Source of the DNA: Omphiscola glabra
Lineage: Eukaryota > Mollusca > Gastropoda > Lymnaeidae
Assembly: GCA_964017045.1 (NCBI GenBank)
Contig: OZ024806.1
Span: forward strand, 25,283,503-25,347,502
DNA: 64,000 nt
Direction of reading: 5' to 3'
Positions 35,064 to 46,760 of the stretch are shown piece by piece (the first letter of the stretch is position 1; every line of letters starts with the position of its first letter). The notes beneath the pieces were generated by a model. It was not told where the DNA came from, did no database searches, and saw nothing but the letters and a program-made list of their open reading frames with translations. The position numbers and the translations under genes are program-made.

Positions 35064-36395
35064 ATGATTCGGTTGTTAACATTCTTTACATTGGTCACGT
35101 CGACACGGGGTGACCTGTTAATCAAGCTTGGACATTTCAACAGCTCGGATTGTGAACATTTTTCAAATAACGACGCACTGGACACTGTGAATCATCCGAC
35201 GCCAGGCGTAATATCCTGTCTGAAATCTGAATCACGCTTGTTGAACCAATCAGAACGAAGCAAAGGTTTCACAGTCCGATGTCCTCCTCCTACCCAAGCT
35301 CAAGGCCAGGCGGATCACGTCAATTTGACGTGCTGGGATCGATTCGACGACCACACGACGTCGCAGAATGTCCACGGGATTCCCCAATTTCAGAATCGGA
35401 CGTGCGAATGTTGGAAATGTGACGTTGCAGCGTGCAGCCCAACTCCGAAGGAGACCCTAACGCTGCCCTTGGCTATCGGGCTAGGGACATTCTTGGGGCT
35501 GTTAGTCGTTGCGTTAGGGGCCATAGTTTGTCATCGTCTCCGCAGAAACAAGGCAAACAACGTGTACGATGATATTGTCGACAATAAATCTAACGATCCG
35601 TCAGATAACCCCTTGAGTAATACCCACGACGGTGTTCCCCCAAATCCACCTCCTCCACGCCGTTCGTTGATTCGACAATGTTCTTTGGTCAGCGCCTCTG
35701 GAGAACGGACATCCGGACATTCAAGGGAAAATTATTGTAGTGAAGATACGAGCGGACATTTATTCGGCGCATCCGACCGTTGGGATGAAATATGTGACAG
35801 AGTAGTGGAACCTTGTGACATGCGGTCAATGTCAAAGGACGAACCAAATGGGATGTGCAGCGAACATAAACGAGCATGTCACGGACATAAAGAAGCATGT
35901 TATAACCATACAGGAGTGTGTAGCGGACATGCAGAATTGTGCAGGGGGCATCTAGGAAGGTCTAACGGGCATGCAGCAGTGTGTAAAGGAGTGTGGGATA
36001 GACATGTAGGAACGGGCAACGAATACATGGAGGTAATTGGGGACGACTTGGTCGCGTTCGGTGATTGCCCGGATTTTTGTGACTGCGCAGACTGCCTAGA
36101 CGACGGTCAGATGGACGACTCCGTGTCACGTGCTAGCATTGAAGCCAGCTTCCACACAGAACCGGCAATCTGCATGCTAGGACTAAATCCCGTGAGCGAA
36201 TGTCAAGGCCGGCACCCCCTGAGGTTTAGCCAGGAGATGTCCAGGAGGTCTTCAGTTAAGTCACGTGGTTCACTACTATCACTATTGAAACCAAAACTTT
36301 CCAATGGCGAGTTATTTACGAAAACTCTTACGTCACGAGAGACCTCTGCTCCACGACTAGAACGGATAACTCGCACACCATCTGAGCTCCTATGA
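35064..36395 (+). CDS. Receptor 2: short-ectodomain membrane protein with Cys/His-repeat tail
   Basis: Open frame 35034-36395. The start is placed at 35064 because it opens a signal peptide (MIRLLTFFTLVTSTRG). Residues below count from the ATG at 35034. The ectodomain is only about 115 residues (27-142). It matches the membrane-proximal fold of receptors 1 and 3: V-x-C-PPP ... LTCW ... CECWKCDVAAC, compared with V-T-C-VAP ... VQCW ... CLCSAFEPVTC in receptor 3. N-glycosylation sequons occur at N36, N71, N97 and N121. The helix is at about 143-166, followed by HRLRRNK. The tail of about 285 residues has YDDI, a proline patch, a heptad-type repeat C-x-x-H-x-x-x (274-318), YMEVI (331-335), an acidic Cys cluster (CPDFCDCADC) and a basic Ser-rich end. 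No upstream intron is needed. A second ATG at 34997 opens another hydrophobic leader in a different frame, and that frame stops after 38 codons. The function is unknown; the family membership is solid. Confidence 0.72.
   Translation: MIRLLTFFTLVTSTRGDLLIKLGHFNSSDCEHFSNNDALDTVNHPTPGVISCLKSESRLLNQSERSKGFTVRCPPPTQAQGQADHVNLTCWDRFDDHTTSQNVHGIPQFQNRTCECWKCDVAACSPTPKETLTLPLAIGLGTFLGLLVVALGAIVCHRLRRNKANNVYDDIVDNKSNDPSDNPLSNTHDGVPPNPPPPRRSLIRQCSLVSASGERTSGHSRENYCSEDTSGHLFGASDRWDEICDRVVEPCDMRSMSKDEPNGMCSEHKRACHGHKEACYNHTGVCSGHAELCRGHLGRSNGHAAVCKGVWDRHVGTGNEYMEVIGDDLVAFGDCPDFCDCADCLDDGQMDDSVSRASIEASFHTEPAICMLGLNPVSECQGRHPLRFSQEMSRRSSVKSRGSLLSLLKPKLSNGELFTKTLTSRETSAPRLERITRTPSELL
35855..35990 (+). repeat. 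21-bp coding repeat giving Cys/His heptads in receptor 2
   Basis: Six to seven units of the type TGTAGCGGACATGCAGAA encode C-x-G/E/N-H-x-x-x: CSEHKRA, CHGHKEA, CYNHTGV, CSGHAEL, CRGHLGR, SNGHAAV. The units are diverged at silent sites but keep Cys and His. Confidence 0.85.
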
Positions 36396-36449
36396 AGGTT
36401 AACTTGTCTTTGTTTACGTTTCGGACGGTCTTAGGACATGATGCCCAAT

Positions 36450-36815
36450 CTTCCTATCAACAACCAGTCAATGGTAGTCTTACAATGCATCTAGGTACTA
36501 TAGTTAGTCAATTGTTGTCTTAGATAACTTTAAATGGTTCTATTAAAAAACAGTTAATGGTAGTCTTAGATAACGTTCAATGGTTCTGTAAAGAAACAGT
36601 TAATGGTTGTCTTAGATAACTTTCAATGGTTCTGTTAAGAAACAGTCAATTGTAGTTTTAGATAACTTTCAATGGTTCTATTAAGAAACAGTTAACGGTA
36701 GTCTTAGATAACGTTCAATGGTTCTGTTAAGAAACAGTTAATGGTAGTCTTAGATAACTTTCAATGGTTCTATTAACAAACAGTCAATTGTAGTCTTCGT
36801 TGACTATTTTGATGG
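36450..36815. repeat. 46-bp minisatellite, receptor 2 3' flank
   Basis: Seven copies of TAGATAACTTTCAATGGTTC then TATTAAGAAACAGTTAATGG. Confidence 0.9.
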
Positions 36816-36889
36816 TATTATCAACTATGGTTGTTTTATTTAACGCTCAATAGTATGTGTCCATATAATTTTTCAACAGCTATGGATTC

Positions 36890-37400
36890 TTTCATTGTAT
36901 GTGATATGTGTACACTTATGTGTACACTTATGTGTATAAGATGTACGACTTATGTTTCTAAATATTCCAAATAAAATCATATTGTTCATTAATAATCTAC
37001 AAATAAATGTTTCTGTTTTCTTTTTTATGTGGGGAAACAAACTCTGTCTTAATGAGTCTAAATCTGTAATGTGTACATAAATGTGCAGCATAAGTGTGTG
37101 CTATGTAAAGTGATTGTGTTACCTTGAATGTGTTGTGTGTAATGAAATGTGTCCAGTAAATGTTTAAAGTAAATGTGTATTTTATGAGTATTGTAAATGT
37201 GTAAAGCAAATATGTTTTTTTTACATATTTTGTTTATGTGTACAGTGGATGTGTAATATCTAAAATAATCGTGAAATGTGTTAAGTTAATGTTTAACGTG
37301 AATTAGTAAAATAAATGTGTATCAAACGTGTAATGTGTAAAATAGACGTATAGTGTGCACATTTACTGGTGTAAATGTAAATGTGAACGTTAAAGGTTGG
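36890..37400. repeat. Degenerate TGTGTA/ATGTGTAA-rich stretch
   Basis: Low-complexity variants of AAATGTGTA. An AATAAA at 36970 could serve receptor 2. Confidence 0.55.
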
Positions 37401-37819
37401 TTAGAAATTGATGGCATTGTTATATCCAATGAGATGTTTGAAATAAAAAAAAACCAATGAGATGTTTCAACAAATGCCTGTGGGTAATTATGTTATACAT
37501 GAATAATCTTAATATACGCGATTTGAAATTGTCATCGATGACGTCTGTTTGACTCATTTTATCTCTTCAAAATTCACGACTTTGTGTGAGTGGCGTGCGG
37601 TTATGTGTGTGTCAGGTGTGTTTGTTTGTGGGTGGTGGTGGTGGTGGCGGGTTTACCATGGGAGTGGGGGGACGGGGTTCGACAATGGTAGAATAAATAG
37701 TTTTCATGAGCAATAACTTTTATGGCATTGAATGTCAACAATAAAAAAAATCATAATTTATAAACAAAATAATTTAAATACATCCGTATGTTTCGTGTGT
37801 TTGAGTGCGTGTAGTCAAG

Positions 37820-38805
37820 GGAATGCGAGGTGCCTGGTCCAGGGAATGATAAGAATGTAAGACACCTAGTCCAGGAAATGACGAGAATGTAAGGCACCTA
37901 GTCCAGGGAATGACGAGAATGTAAGGCACCTAGTCCAGGGAATGACGAGAATGTAAGGCACCTAGTCCAGGGAATGACGAGAATGTAAGGCACCTAGTAC
38001 AGGGAATGACGAGAATGTAAGGCACCTAGTCCAGGGAATGACGAGAATGTAAGGCACCTAGTCGAGGGAATGACGGTAATGTAAGGCACCTAGTCGAGGG
38101 AATGACGGGAATGTAAGGCACCTAGTCGAGGGAATGACGGGAATTTAAGGCACCTAGTCGAGGGAATGACGGTAATTTAAGGCACCTAGTCCAGGGAATG
38201 ACGAGAATGTAAGGCACCTAGTCCAGGAAGGTAATGTAAGGCACCTAGTCCAGGAAGGTAATGTAAGGCACCTAGTCCAGGAAGGTAATGTAAGGCACCT
38301 AGTCCAGGAAGGTAATGTAAGGCACCTAGTCCAGGAAGGTAATGTAAGGCACCTAGTCCAGGAAGGTAATGTAAGGCACCTAGTCCAGGAAGGTAATGTA
38401 AGGCACCTAGTCCAGGAAGGTAATGTAAGGCACCTAGTCCAGGAAGGTAATGTAAGGCACCTAGTCCAGGGAATGACGGTAATGTAAGGCACCTAGTCCA
38501 GGAAGGTAATGTAAGGCACCTAGTCCAGGGAATGACGGTAATGTAAGGCACCTAGTCCAGGGAATGACGGTAATGTAAGGCACCTAGTCCAGGAAGGTAA
38601 TGTAAGACACATAGTCCAGGAAGGTAATGTAAGACACATAGTCCAGGAAGGTAATGTAAGACACCTAGTCCAGGAAGGTAATGTAAGACACCTAGTCCAG
38701 GAAGGTAATGTAAGACACCTAGTCCAGGAAGGTAATGTAAGACACCTAGTCCAGGAAGGTAATGTAAGACACCTAGTCCAGGAAGGTAATGTAAGGCACC
38801 TAGTA
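37820..38805. repeat. 32-bp array passing into a 27-bp array of the same unit
   Basis: Left third: GAATGTAAGGCACCTAGTCC plus AGGGAATGACGA (32 bp). From about 38220 the unit loses 5 bp (AGGAAGGT, 27 bp) and multiplies, with single 32-bp units interspersed. About 34 units in all. The minus frames are artefacts. Confidence 0.94.
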
Positions 38806-38819
38806 ATGGCAAACCATAC

Positions 38820-39510
38820 AAAGCACTTGTTTCAAATTGTCTTTTAATCAAACATTTTTTGGGGTCGGTTTTTTTTTTTTTTTGCATTGTGCAATTTTTT
38901 TTTAGATTTTCAAATTTTAGATTTATGATTTTTTTTATATTTAATTTTTTATTTTCTAAATATTTTAGATTTTCCATTTTTTTTTTTAGATGTTTAATTT
39001 TTAGATTTTCCATTTTTTTTCTCTGGTCCATAATAATGGTTTCCTTTGGTTTGTTGTTTTTTTCTTTGTATCGCGATACCAATAAAAGCAGCTTTTTAAA
39101 AACAGAACTTTGAAACAAAAGTAGCATTTCTGCATTTACATTGTTGTCCTCCCCTTCACAAGGACGAATCATATTTTTTTTTCCATAAAGTGCATTAAAC
39201 ATTTTAATATAAATTAATGTCAGAATAAATTAACTCAATCTTCACCAATAATCCATTTAACTTTTCAAACTCTAAAATCTTTTTTTTTTTAATGTTGCAT
39301 GTAGATTGGTTTATTGAATAAATATCCGCATGGGTTCATTATATTGTAAATAGATGGGGAAATAGCGGTTGGGGATGGGGGGGGGGGCGCTTCTCTCGTG
39401 TGTTGTGACCAACTTCTAAAGGAAACCACAAACTCTCGAGGACCTGGGGTTTGACGCAACCTGTATTAACTTCTACGTGAACCTTGTAGCATTTAGAGCT
39501 GAACTGATGT
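38820..39510. other. T-rich low complexity, no gene
   Basis: T-runs and TTTTAGATTTTC repeats at 38870-39020, and a G-run at about 39378. Confidence 0.55.
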
Positions 39511-39518
39511 CTGCCCGA

Positions 39519-39752
39519 TTCGTCTGTCCCGTTCGTCTGTCCCGTTCGTCTGTCCCGTTCGTCTGTCCCGTTCGTCTGTCCCGTTCGTCTGTCCCGTTCG
39601 TCTGTCCCGTTCGTCTGTCCCGTTCGTCTGTCCCGTTCGTCTGTCCCGTTCGTCTGTCCCGTTCGTCTGTCCCGTTCGTCTGTCCCGTTCGTCTGTCCCG
39701 TTCGTCTGTCCCGTTCGTCTGTCCCGTTCGTCTGTCCCGTTCGTCTGTCCCA
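39519..39752. repeat. 13-bp perfect array (CGTTCGTCTGTCC)
   Basis: About 18 virtually identical units. With 13 x 3 = 39, frames on both strands are open. Near-perfect identity means very recent growth. Confidence 0.96.
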
Positions 39753-39759
39753 CGCTGAT

Positions 39760-40595
39760 TACAGTTTCAAGTAAATCGTAGATGTAGGATTAAATCTTGT
39801 AAGATCAAATAATTTCAACGACAAAAATTCGATCGACTTGATAACAGCCTAATTAAAAACACTTCCTGAGCCAAGTCAGTGCGAAATCATTCTGTCAGCG
39901 TAAACGTTATCTAAGGCATTCGAATGTAAAGGCTAATGAAGAAAGTTAAATAGGAGCGTGGCGCCTCTCTACACCCTGACCCCACCCCCACCACCCCCCA
40001 CAAAAAATGTAAATAAAATAGCGGCAACAATTTAACAAACTATGGTCTCGCCAATGTGTTCATTAACACGTTTAGTGTTAAAATCGAATGCACACCAATT
40101 ATGTGCACCTTGTCCTCATTTTGTTTCTAGATATGTTTGACCGTTCAGAAGACCAAAATATATATATATATATTTATTAGGATAGCCTTTATTTTACTAG
40201 CAGAAATGTGGAGCTTTTGGGGCTCGCTAGTTTATAAATAGTTAATTTTTTTATTTCTTTTAAGGAAATATTAATTTGTAATCATCACGAGAAGAGGAAA
40301 TGAACCATGAGAAATCTTTTGTCAGTCGTTTTTTTTAAAGTCTTCATTAATCATTATGTGTTTTTAAACAAAGGCTATAAGGCTGTTTGCTATATAATTG
40401 AATGATAAAAAGATAAATTTTGCTTTTAGGAAATCGAGTTTGCAATGCTTTAAGTTAATCGTTTATAACAACGTAATATGTGTTATATGTTGTGGATGAT
40501 CATGGATGCTGTGTGGATGACCGTGGATGCCTAATTATGCAGAGCCAAATTAAAGTAGTAGCAACTGTAAAATTTGCTACGCGCTCAGTGTTTTT
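39760..40595. other. Intergenic, no gene seen
   Basis: A C-rich stretch lies at 39965-40000 and (TA)n at 40158. Otherwise featureless. Confidence 0.5.
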
Positions 40596-40599
40596 GAGG

Positions 40600-41470
40600 T
40601 GCCCCACTCTTTTAGCGGCACCACACTTTTAGGGTCCCCACGCTTCTAGGTGGTAACACGTTTATAGGGGCACCACGCTTCTAGGGGCACCATGCTTCTA
40701 GGTGGTAACACGTTTATAGGGGCACCACGCTTCTAAGGGCACCACGCTTCTAGGTGGTAACACGTTTATAGGGCACCACGCTTCTAGGGGCACCACGCTT
40801 CTAGGTGGTAACACGTTTATAGGGGCACCACGCTTCTAGGGGCACCACGCTTCTAGGTGGTAACACGTTTATAGGGGCACCACGCTTCTAAGGGCACTAC
40901 GCTTCTAGGTGGTAACACGTTTATAGGGCACCACGCTTCTAGGGGCACCACGCTTCTAGGTGGTAACACGTTTATAGGGGCACCACGCTTCTAGGGGCAC
41001 CACGCTTCTAGGTGGTAACACGTTTATAGGGGCACCACGCTTCTAGGGGCACCACGCTTCTAAGTGGTAACACGTTTATAGGGGCACCACGCTTCTAGGG
41101 GCACCACGCTTCTAGGTGGTAACACGTTTATAGGGGCACCACGCTTCTAGGTGGTAACACGTTTATAGGGGCACCACGCTTCTAGGGGCACCATGCTTCT
41201 AGGTGGTAACACGTTTATAGGGGCACCACGCTTCTAGGGGCACCACGCTTCTAGGTGGTAACACGTTTATAGGGGCACCACGCTTCTAGGGGCACCACGC
41301 TTCTAGGTATTAACACGTTTATAGGGGCACCACGCTTCTAGGTGGTAACACGTTTATAGGGGCACCACGCATCTAGGGGCACCACGCTTCTATGTGGTAA
41401 CACGTTTATAGGGGCACCACGCTTCTAGGGGCACCACGTTTCTAGGTGGTAACACGTTTTCGCCGCCTCA
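40600..41470. repeat. 52-bp composite satellite (three 17-18-bp subunits)
   Basis: The unit is GTTTATAGGGGCACCACGCT / TCTAGGGGCACCACGCTTCT / AGGTGGTAACAC. About 16 copies. Some units lack one subunit, so the period drops to 34-35 bp. Confidence 0.93.
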
Positions 41471-41634
41471 CGCATTTAGGCGCCCCCCACCATCTTAGGG
41501 GCACAGCACCAATACATATTGACGTAATTGTTGGTCATCTTTTAAAAAAGACGCTCTACCAATGGTCATGTGATTTACTCAATCTTTACAGACTTTTCAT
41601 AAATTAACTATGAAGCACCGTGAGTCAAAAGAAA

Positions 41635-42725
41635 TTGAACAGTGCCACACTAATGAACATAGAACTATGTCACACTAATGAACATTGAACAGTGCCACAC
41701 TAATGAACATAGAACAGTGCCACACTAATGAACATAGAACAGTGTTACACTAATGAACATAGAACTATGTCACACTAATGAACATTGAACAGTGCCACAC
41801 TAATGAACATAGAACAGTGTTACACTAATGAACATAGAACTATGCCACACTAATGAACATTGAACAGTGCCACACTAATGAAGATAGAACTATGTCACAC
41901 TAATGAACATAGAACTATGTCACACTAATGAACATTGAACAGTGCCACACTAATGAAGATAGAACTATGTCACACTAATGAACATAGAACTATGTCACAC
42001 TAATGAACATTGAACAGTGCCACACTAATGAAGATAGAACTATGTCACACTAATGAACATAGAACTATGTCACACTAATGAACATTGAACAGTGCCACAC
42101 TAATGAAGATAGAACTATGTCACACTAATGAACATAGAACTATGTCACACTCATGAACATTGAACAGTGCCACACTAATGAACATAGAACTATGTCACAC
42201 TAATGAACATAGAACTATGTCACACTAATGAACATTGAACAGTGCCACACTAATGAAGATAGAACTATGTCACACTAATGAACATAGAACTATGTCACAC
42301 TAATGAACATTGAACAGTGCCACACTAATGAAGATAGAACTATGTCACACTAATGAACATAGAACTATGTCACACTAATGAACATTGAACAGTGCCACAC
42401 TAATGAAGATAGAACTATGTCACACTAATGAACATAGAACTATGTCACACTAATGAACATTGAACAGTGCCACACTAATGAAGATAGAACTATGTCACAC
42501 TAATGAACATAGAACAGTGCCACACTAATGAACATAGAACTATGTCACACTAATGAACATTGAACAGTGCCACACTAATGAAGATAGAACTATGTCACAC
42601 TAATGAACATTGAACAGTGCCACACTAATGAAGATAGAACTATGTCACACTAATGAACATAGAACTATGTCACACTAATGAACATTGAACAGTGCCACAC
42701 TAATGAACATAGAACAGTGACACAC
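41635..42725. repeat. 25-bp satellite with 75-bp higher-order repeat
   Basis: About 43 monomers of CACACTAATGAACATAGAAC plus TATGT. In the middle they alternate as three types (GAAGATAGAAC-TATGT, GAACATAGAAC-TATGT, GAACATTGAAC-AGTGC), making a repeated 75-bp block. Confidence 0.95.
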
Positions 42726-42729
42726 TATA

Positions 42730-43550
42730 GAGGATGGAAAATAAAGTTTATCGTGTAATAGATAAATCCTATTTCTTCAGCGAAATCGCTCCTGCTAAAC
42801 GAAGACAAATTAATAGTTAAACAATAATGTTGACTGTTGTGTTACTTATCATAATGATAATCACTATGCAAACCAAAAATGTATGTGTTTAAGTATATGT
42901 TGTTGTTTTTTAATGTATGGCCCATTTCTTAACATATGCTGCGGGCCCCTTTCTCGACATATGCTACAGGCCCCTTTCTGATCATGTGCCCCAATGCTCA
43001 TTGCTCAACATAAGCTACAGGCCTGGCATTAACTAAATCCGGCCCATCATGACTGCCATACTGCCTATAAAATCGTGTGTTTTTTAAAATATTAATTTTT
43101 ATTTAAAGTTCTTTTATTACTGTAACGTGATGTTATCAGTATGGAGAAATTAATCTCCTATTTAAGTGTATGGCTCGTTCTAAAACAGTACGCAACAAAA
43201 GACGATACCATTAGTTAAATACTATAACAAAGAATACGATACTCAAACCAGTGCTAATTACAATTAATACATTTTAATAGGTTAATGATAACTTACAAAA
43301 TCAAAAGAAACATAAATTTAAGCTATCGACTTACAGAATGATGGCTGCTTTTTTACCGGTACTATGTTGAAGAATGCACGATTTTGTAAAAAGGTACAAT
43401 GATGAAAAGGAATCTACACACACACAGTAAACAAATCTCTTGTCTCGTAGCAAAAATAACACACGCTCAAAATATCTCGTGAAAAAATCATAGCACACAA
43501 ACAAAAATAACTCTCGTCCCCTTTTAACGTGTGTTCTACTGATCTTTCTA
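42730..43550. other. Intergenic, no gene seen
   Basis: GGCCCCTTTCT-ACATATGCT repeated two to three times near 42940-43025. Otherwise AT-rich. Confidence 0.5.
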
Positions 43551-43909
43551 AAGACACCTTACACAATGGTTTCGTTTCCAGAGTTCTCCATATAATTCTC
43601 AGGAAACAGACTATTAATTGTATTTAGTTGTAAACAAGGTCAAGGGAGACAATTTTTATCTAGCCACACCCTAAATGCGGTCCCGAACTTGGTGTCAGCT
43701 GGAGTTCATTCACGGGGTAAGATGACGTAAACAGGTCGTCTACATAACAATCACAAATATAATTATTTGCAAACTTTAATTTTAAAGTTGTTAGTGCAAG
43801 CCTCGTTCAAGTTAAGGAGATTGTTATGTCTAACTAAAAAATGGCGACTCTTGAGTCACCATGTCGGTGTGAGCCAGTCAGACACAATCAATTAGTTTTC
43901 ACTCATTTT

Positions 43910-44425
43910 CAAAACTAGACTAGTTAGACTTATATCTTCAGATCAGTTAGACTTATATCTTCAGATTATTTAGACTTATATCTTCACATTAGTTAGACTT
44001 ATATCTTCACATTAGTTAGACTTATATCTTCAGATTAGTTAGACTTATATCTTCACATTAGTTAGACTCATATCTTCAGATTAGTTAGACTTATATCTTC
44101 AGATTAGTTATACTTATATCTTCACAATAGTTAGATTTATATCTTCAGATTAGTTAGACTTATATCTTCAGATAAGTTAGACTTATATCTTCAGATTAGT
44201 TATACTTATATCTTCACAATAGTTAGATTTATATCTTCAGATTAGTTAGACTTATATCTTCAGATAAGTTAGACTTATATCTTCAGATGAGTTTGACTTA
44301 TATCTTCACAATAGTTAGATTTATATTTTCAGATTAGTTAGACTTACATCTTCACGTTAGTTAGACTTATATCTTCACATTAGTTAGACTTATATCTTCA
44401 CATTAGTTAGACTTATATCGTCAAC
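43910..44425. repeat. 23-bp array (AGTTAGACTTATATCTTCAGATT), copy A
   Basis: About 22 units, more degenerate than the corresponding array in copy B (56835-57110). Confidence 0.92.
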
Positions 44426-44969
44426 ATTTGTTGTCTTTTTGAAGATGGGAGATTTCTTATTACACATCTCTTACGGGTTTTGTTTGACGAAATTTCCCCA
44501 CCCCATCCCACAGAAACGTGACTCATTTTAAAAACCCTTATCAGCTAAAGGGGTGGTTGATACACATTAGCATTGTTTCACGGTTCAGCCATACTGGCCA
44601 TGTCTTAAAATTGTTATCTCAGGAATGTTTGCAGTCTGGGCTTGTATGTAACATATTGAAAATCGTGTGAGTACATTGTAATCAAAAGGAAATCAATAAA
44701 AGAATAGTATCTAGGCGTTTAAGAATGACCAAATTATTTTACGCAAGTTCAGACTAAGTGGCTGCAATATTCTGTGCTGTGGTGTTTGTTTAACGAAAAA
44801 GTTCCCATACGTCATCACTGGAAATATCATCAAACATTTCCAATTCTGAAAAAAAATATTTTAAAAAGTTATAAAAAAAACAACAGCTTGCGTTACTTTT
44901 GAAATGTGTTTTGTGATTTTTTTTTCTGGCCAGACAAATCCAAATTTGTGTCTTGTTACTGGATATATA

Positions 44970-45360
44970 TCTTCTTTTCATCCATCCATCCATCCATCCC
45001 TATGGCGCTCCAGCCCATGTAGGGCTTTAGCCTGCCCCACTACTTCCTTCCACTCAGACCTGACTAATGCTTTTCTTTTCCATGCTGGGTTTTCTACTTG
45101 CTGTAGTTTTTTTTCCACATCATCTATCCATCTAAGCCAGTGGTTCTCAACCTTCCTAATGCCGCGACCCTTTAACACAGTTCCTCATTGTTGTGGCGAC
45201 CCCTAACCACAAAATTATTATCGTTTCTGCTTCATAGCTGTAGAGTATATGTGTTTTCCGATGGTCTTAGGCGACCCCCTCAGTACAGGACGTTCGACCC
45301 CCAAAGGGGTCGCGAGCCACCGGTTGAGAACCGCTGATCTAAGCCTTTAGTTAAGATGCA
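44970..45360 (-). mobile_element. LINE 3' end fragment, copy A, interrupted by SPIN
   Basis: On the minus strand: RWIDDVEKKLQQ, WKRKALVRSEWKEVVGQAKA and LHGL, then a (GGAT)n tail. This is the C-terminal text common to endonuclease-RT LINEs. The SPIN element splits it. The same fragment without SPIN is at 57785-57965. Confidence 0.7.
45138..45336. mobile_element. SPIN-type non-autonomous hAT element
   Basis: 199 bp with 17-bp-range TIRs CAGTGGTTCTCAACC / GGTTGAGAACCGCTG and a perfect 8-bp duplication ATCTAAGC (45130-45137, 45337-45344). Internal text matches what is known of the SPIN family: TAATGCCGCGACCCTTTAA, CACAGTTCCTCATTGTTGTG, TGTGTTTTCCGATGGTCTTA and CGACCCCCAAAGGGGTCGCG. SPIN is the family known for horizontal transfer among vertebrates, a triatomine bug and a pond snail. 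It is internally deleted and needs a transposase from elsewhere. Confidence 0.92.
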
Positions 45361-46339
45361 AAAAGTGTTCCAGCAAGCTTACCTTGAAGTCATGATACCT
45401 CAACAAAAGACAATATTTTTTTTAAAATGTCCATATCTCACTGGGCCACCGATAGATTTTTTAAACACAATTAATGAAAGAATCACTTGTATTATTTTGA
45501 TTTTTTTAACATTTCCTTCCGCTTACCCTATGGCAGTGGTTCTCAGATAAAAGAAGTTACACAACGTTACTTCGCATGGTGGCCATTTGTTAAAACATTT
45601 CCTTGTTGCGGTTCCTGAGAAGTAGATTCCCATTGTCTGAACGTGTTGATTTAAAAATAGATCTGCCCGGCGCCTTACAATACAAAGGTTTAAACACCGG
45701 CTACAGCTTAAACCAGATCATTGGTTGCATCCCCTTGAGCGGTGAAGGAGCCTGGGATTGTGACTAACGTGTTATATCTAAAGCTACTGGCTACGTGGAG
45801 CTTACTTTAAAACGCTGCGATATAAAGATAGTGTGTTAATATAAAGATAATGAGCTGATATCAAGATAATAAGTTGATGTCAAGATAGATAGTTGATTTC
45901 AAGATAGTGAGTTGATTTGCTAATCGTGAGTTGATACCAAGATAGTTAGTTGATATCAAGAAAATGGTCTGCTGATTTTCTTAAGTATGTTAGTTGATAT
46001 CAAGAGGGTGAGTTGATTTTTACAAATTAGTTTTTAATTTTATACAATTTTAAAGAAATAGGTTATCCTTCCTTATAAAGTGGCTTATAACGAGTTAAAA
46101 CTATGGAGGCTGGGCGTTGATAAAGATGGGTTACAACACAAAGGTTTGGTTGATAAAGATGGGTTACAACACAAAGGTTGGGTTGATACAGATGTGTATA
46201 TAACACAAAGGTTGGAGTTGGTAAAGATGAGTATATATATATATATATGAGTAATAAAATGCAAGCCAGAGGTTGGTAGAGATATATTCCTACCAGACCA
46301 ATATCTCCCGCTAAAGCAAGTCATAGGTTTGAGGAACAG

Positions 46340-46620
46340 TGATTATAAGGTAATATAAGATAGATAAGATAAGATTCTTTTACTGATTCAAATAAATGGA
46401 CATGTTTTCAATTTCGGCATATTATTAAATGCATATTTTAAATGGTGACCATCAGGGTTCTTACTGTTTGAGTTCTAGACAAGAACAGCTGTACGTCATT
46501 TTTATCCTCTTACTCTCTAAAGTTCCTTTTGTAATCACTATTGAATATTCCCACAGGTCTGTATGTACAGCTGTCACGCTGTGTTCAATAGGCGCGCACG
46601 ATGAAATTACCAGAAGTTAG
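46340..46620 (-). mobile_element. Retroelement tail with (TTATC)n, copy A
   Basis: The minus strand ends CAGTAAAAGAATCTTATCTT followed by ATCTATCTTATA, typical of a LINE or SINE 3' end. The paralogue is at 59680-59970. No RT text is visible. Confidence 0.5.
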
Positions 46621-46659
46621 CATTACTTCGGAGTTGTTTTTTTATAAAATGGGTTACTC

Positions 46660-46760
46660 GAATGGATGTTTTGACGAGTAACTTAAGTAGATGGGAAGTT
46701 CACGCATTGCGGCCGCCAGTATTCGGTGGGTTATGTCTAGTGTAATAATAAAAATGAGAA
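46660..46760 (+). repeat. Dispersed motif copy 3 (within duplication A)
   Basis: GAGTAACTTAAGTAGATGGG, AAGTTCACGCATTGC, CCGCCAGTATTCGGTGGG. Confidence 0.75.

Noticed and set aside
45533..45550. Second SPIN copy (GCAGTGGTTCTCAG)
   Set aside because: Only about 13 bp of one terminus match. No partner TIR and no target duplication.
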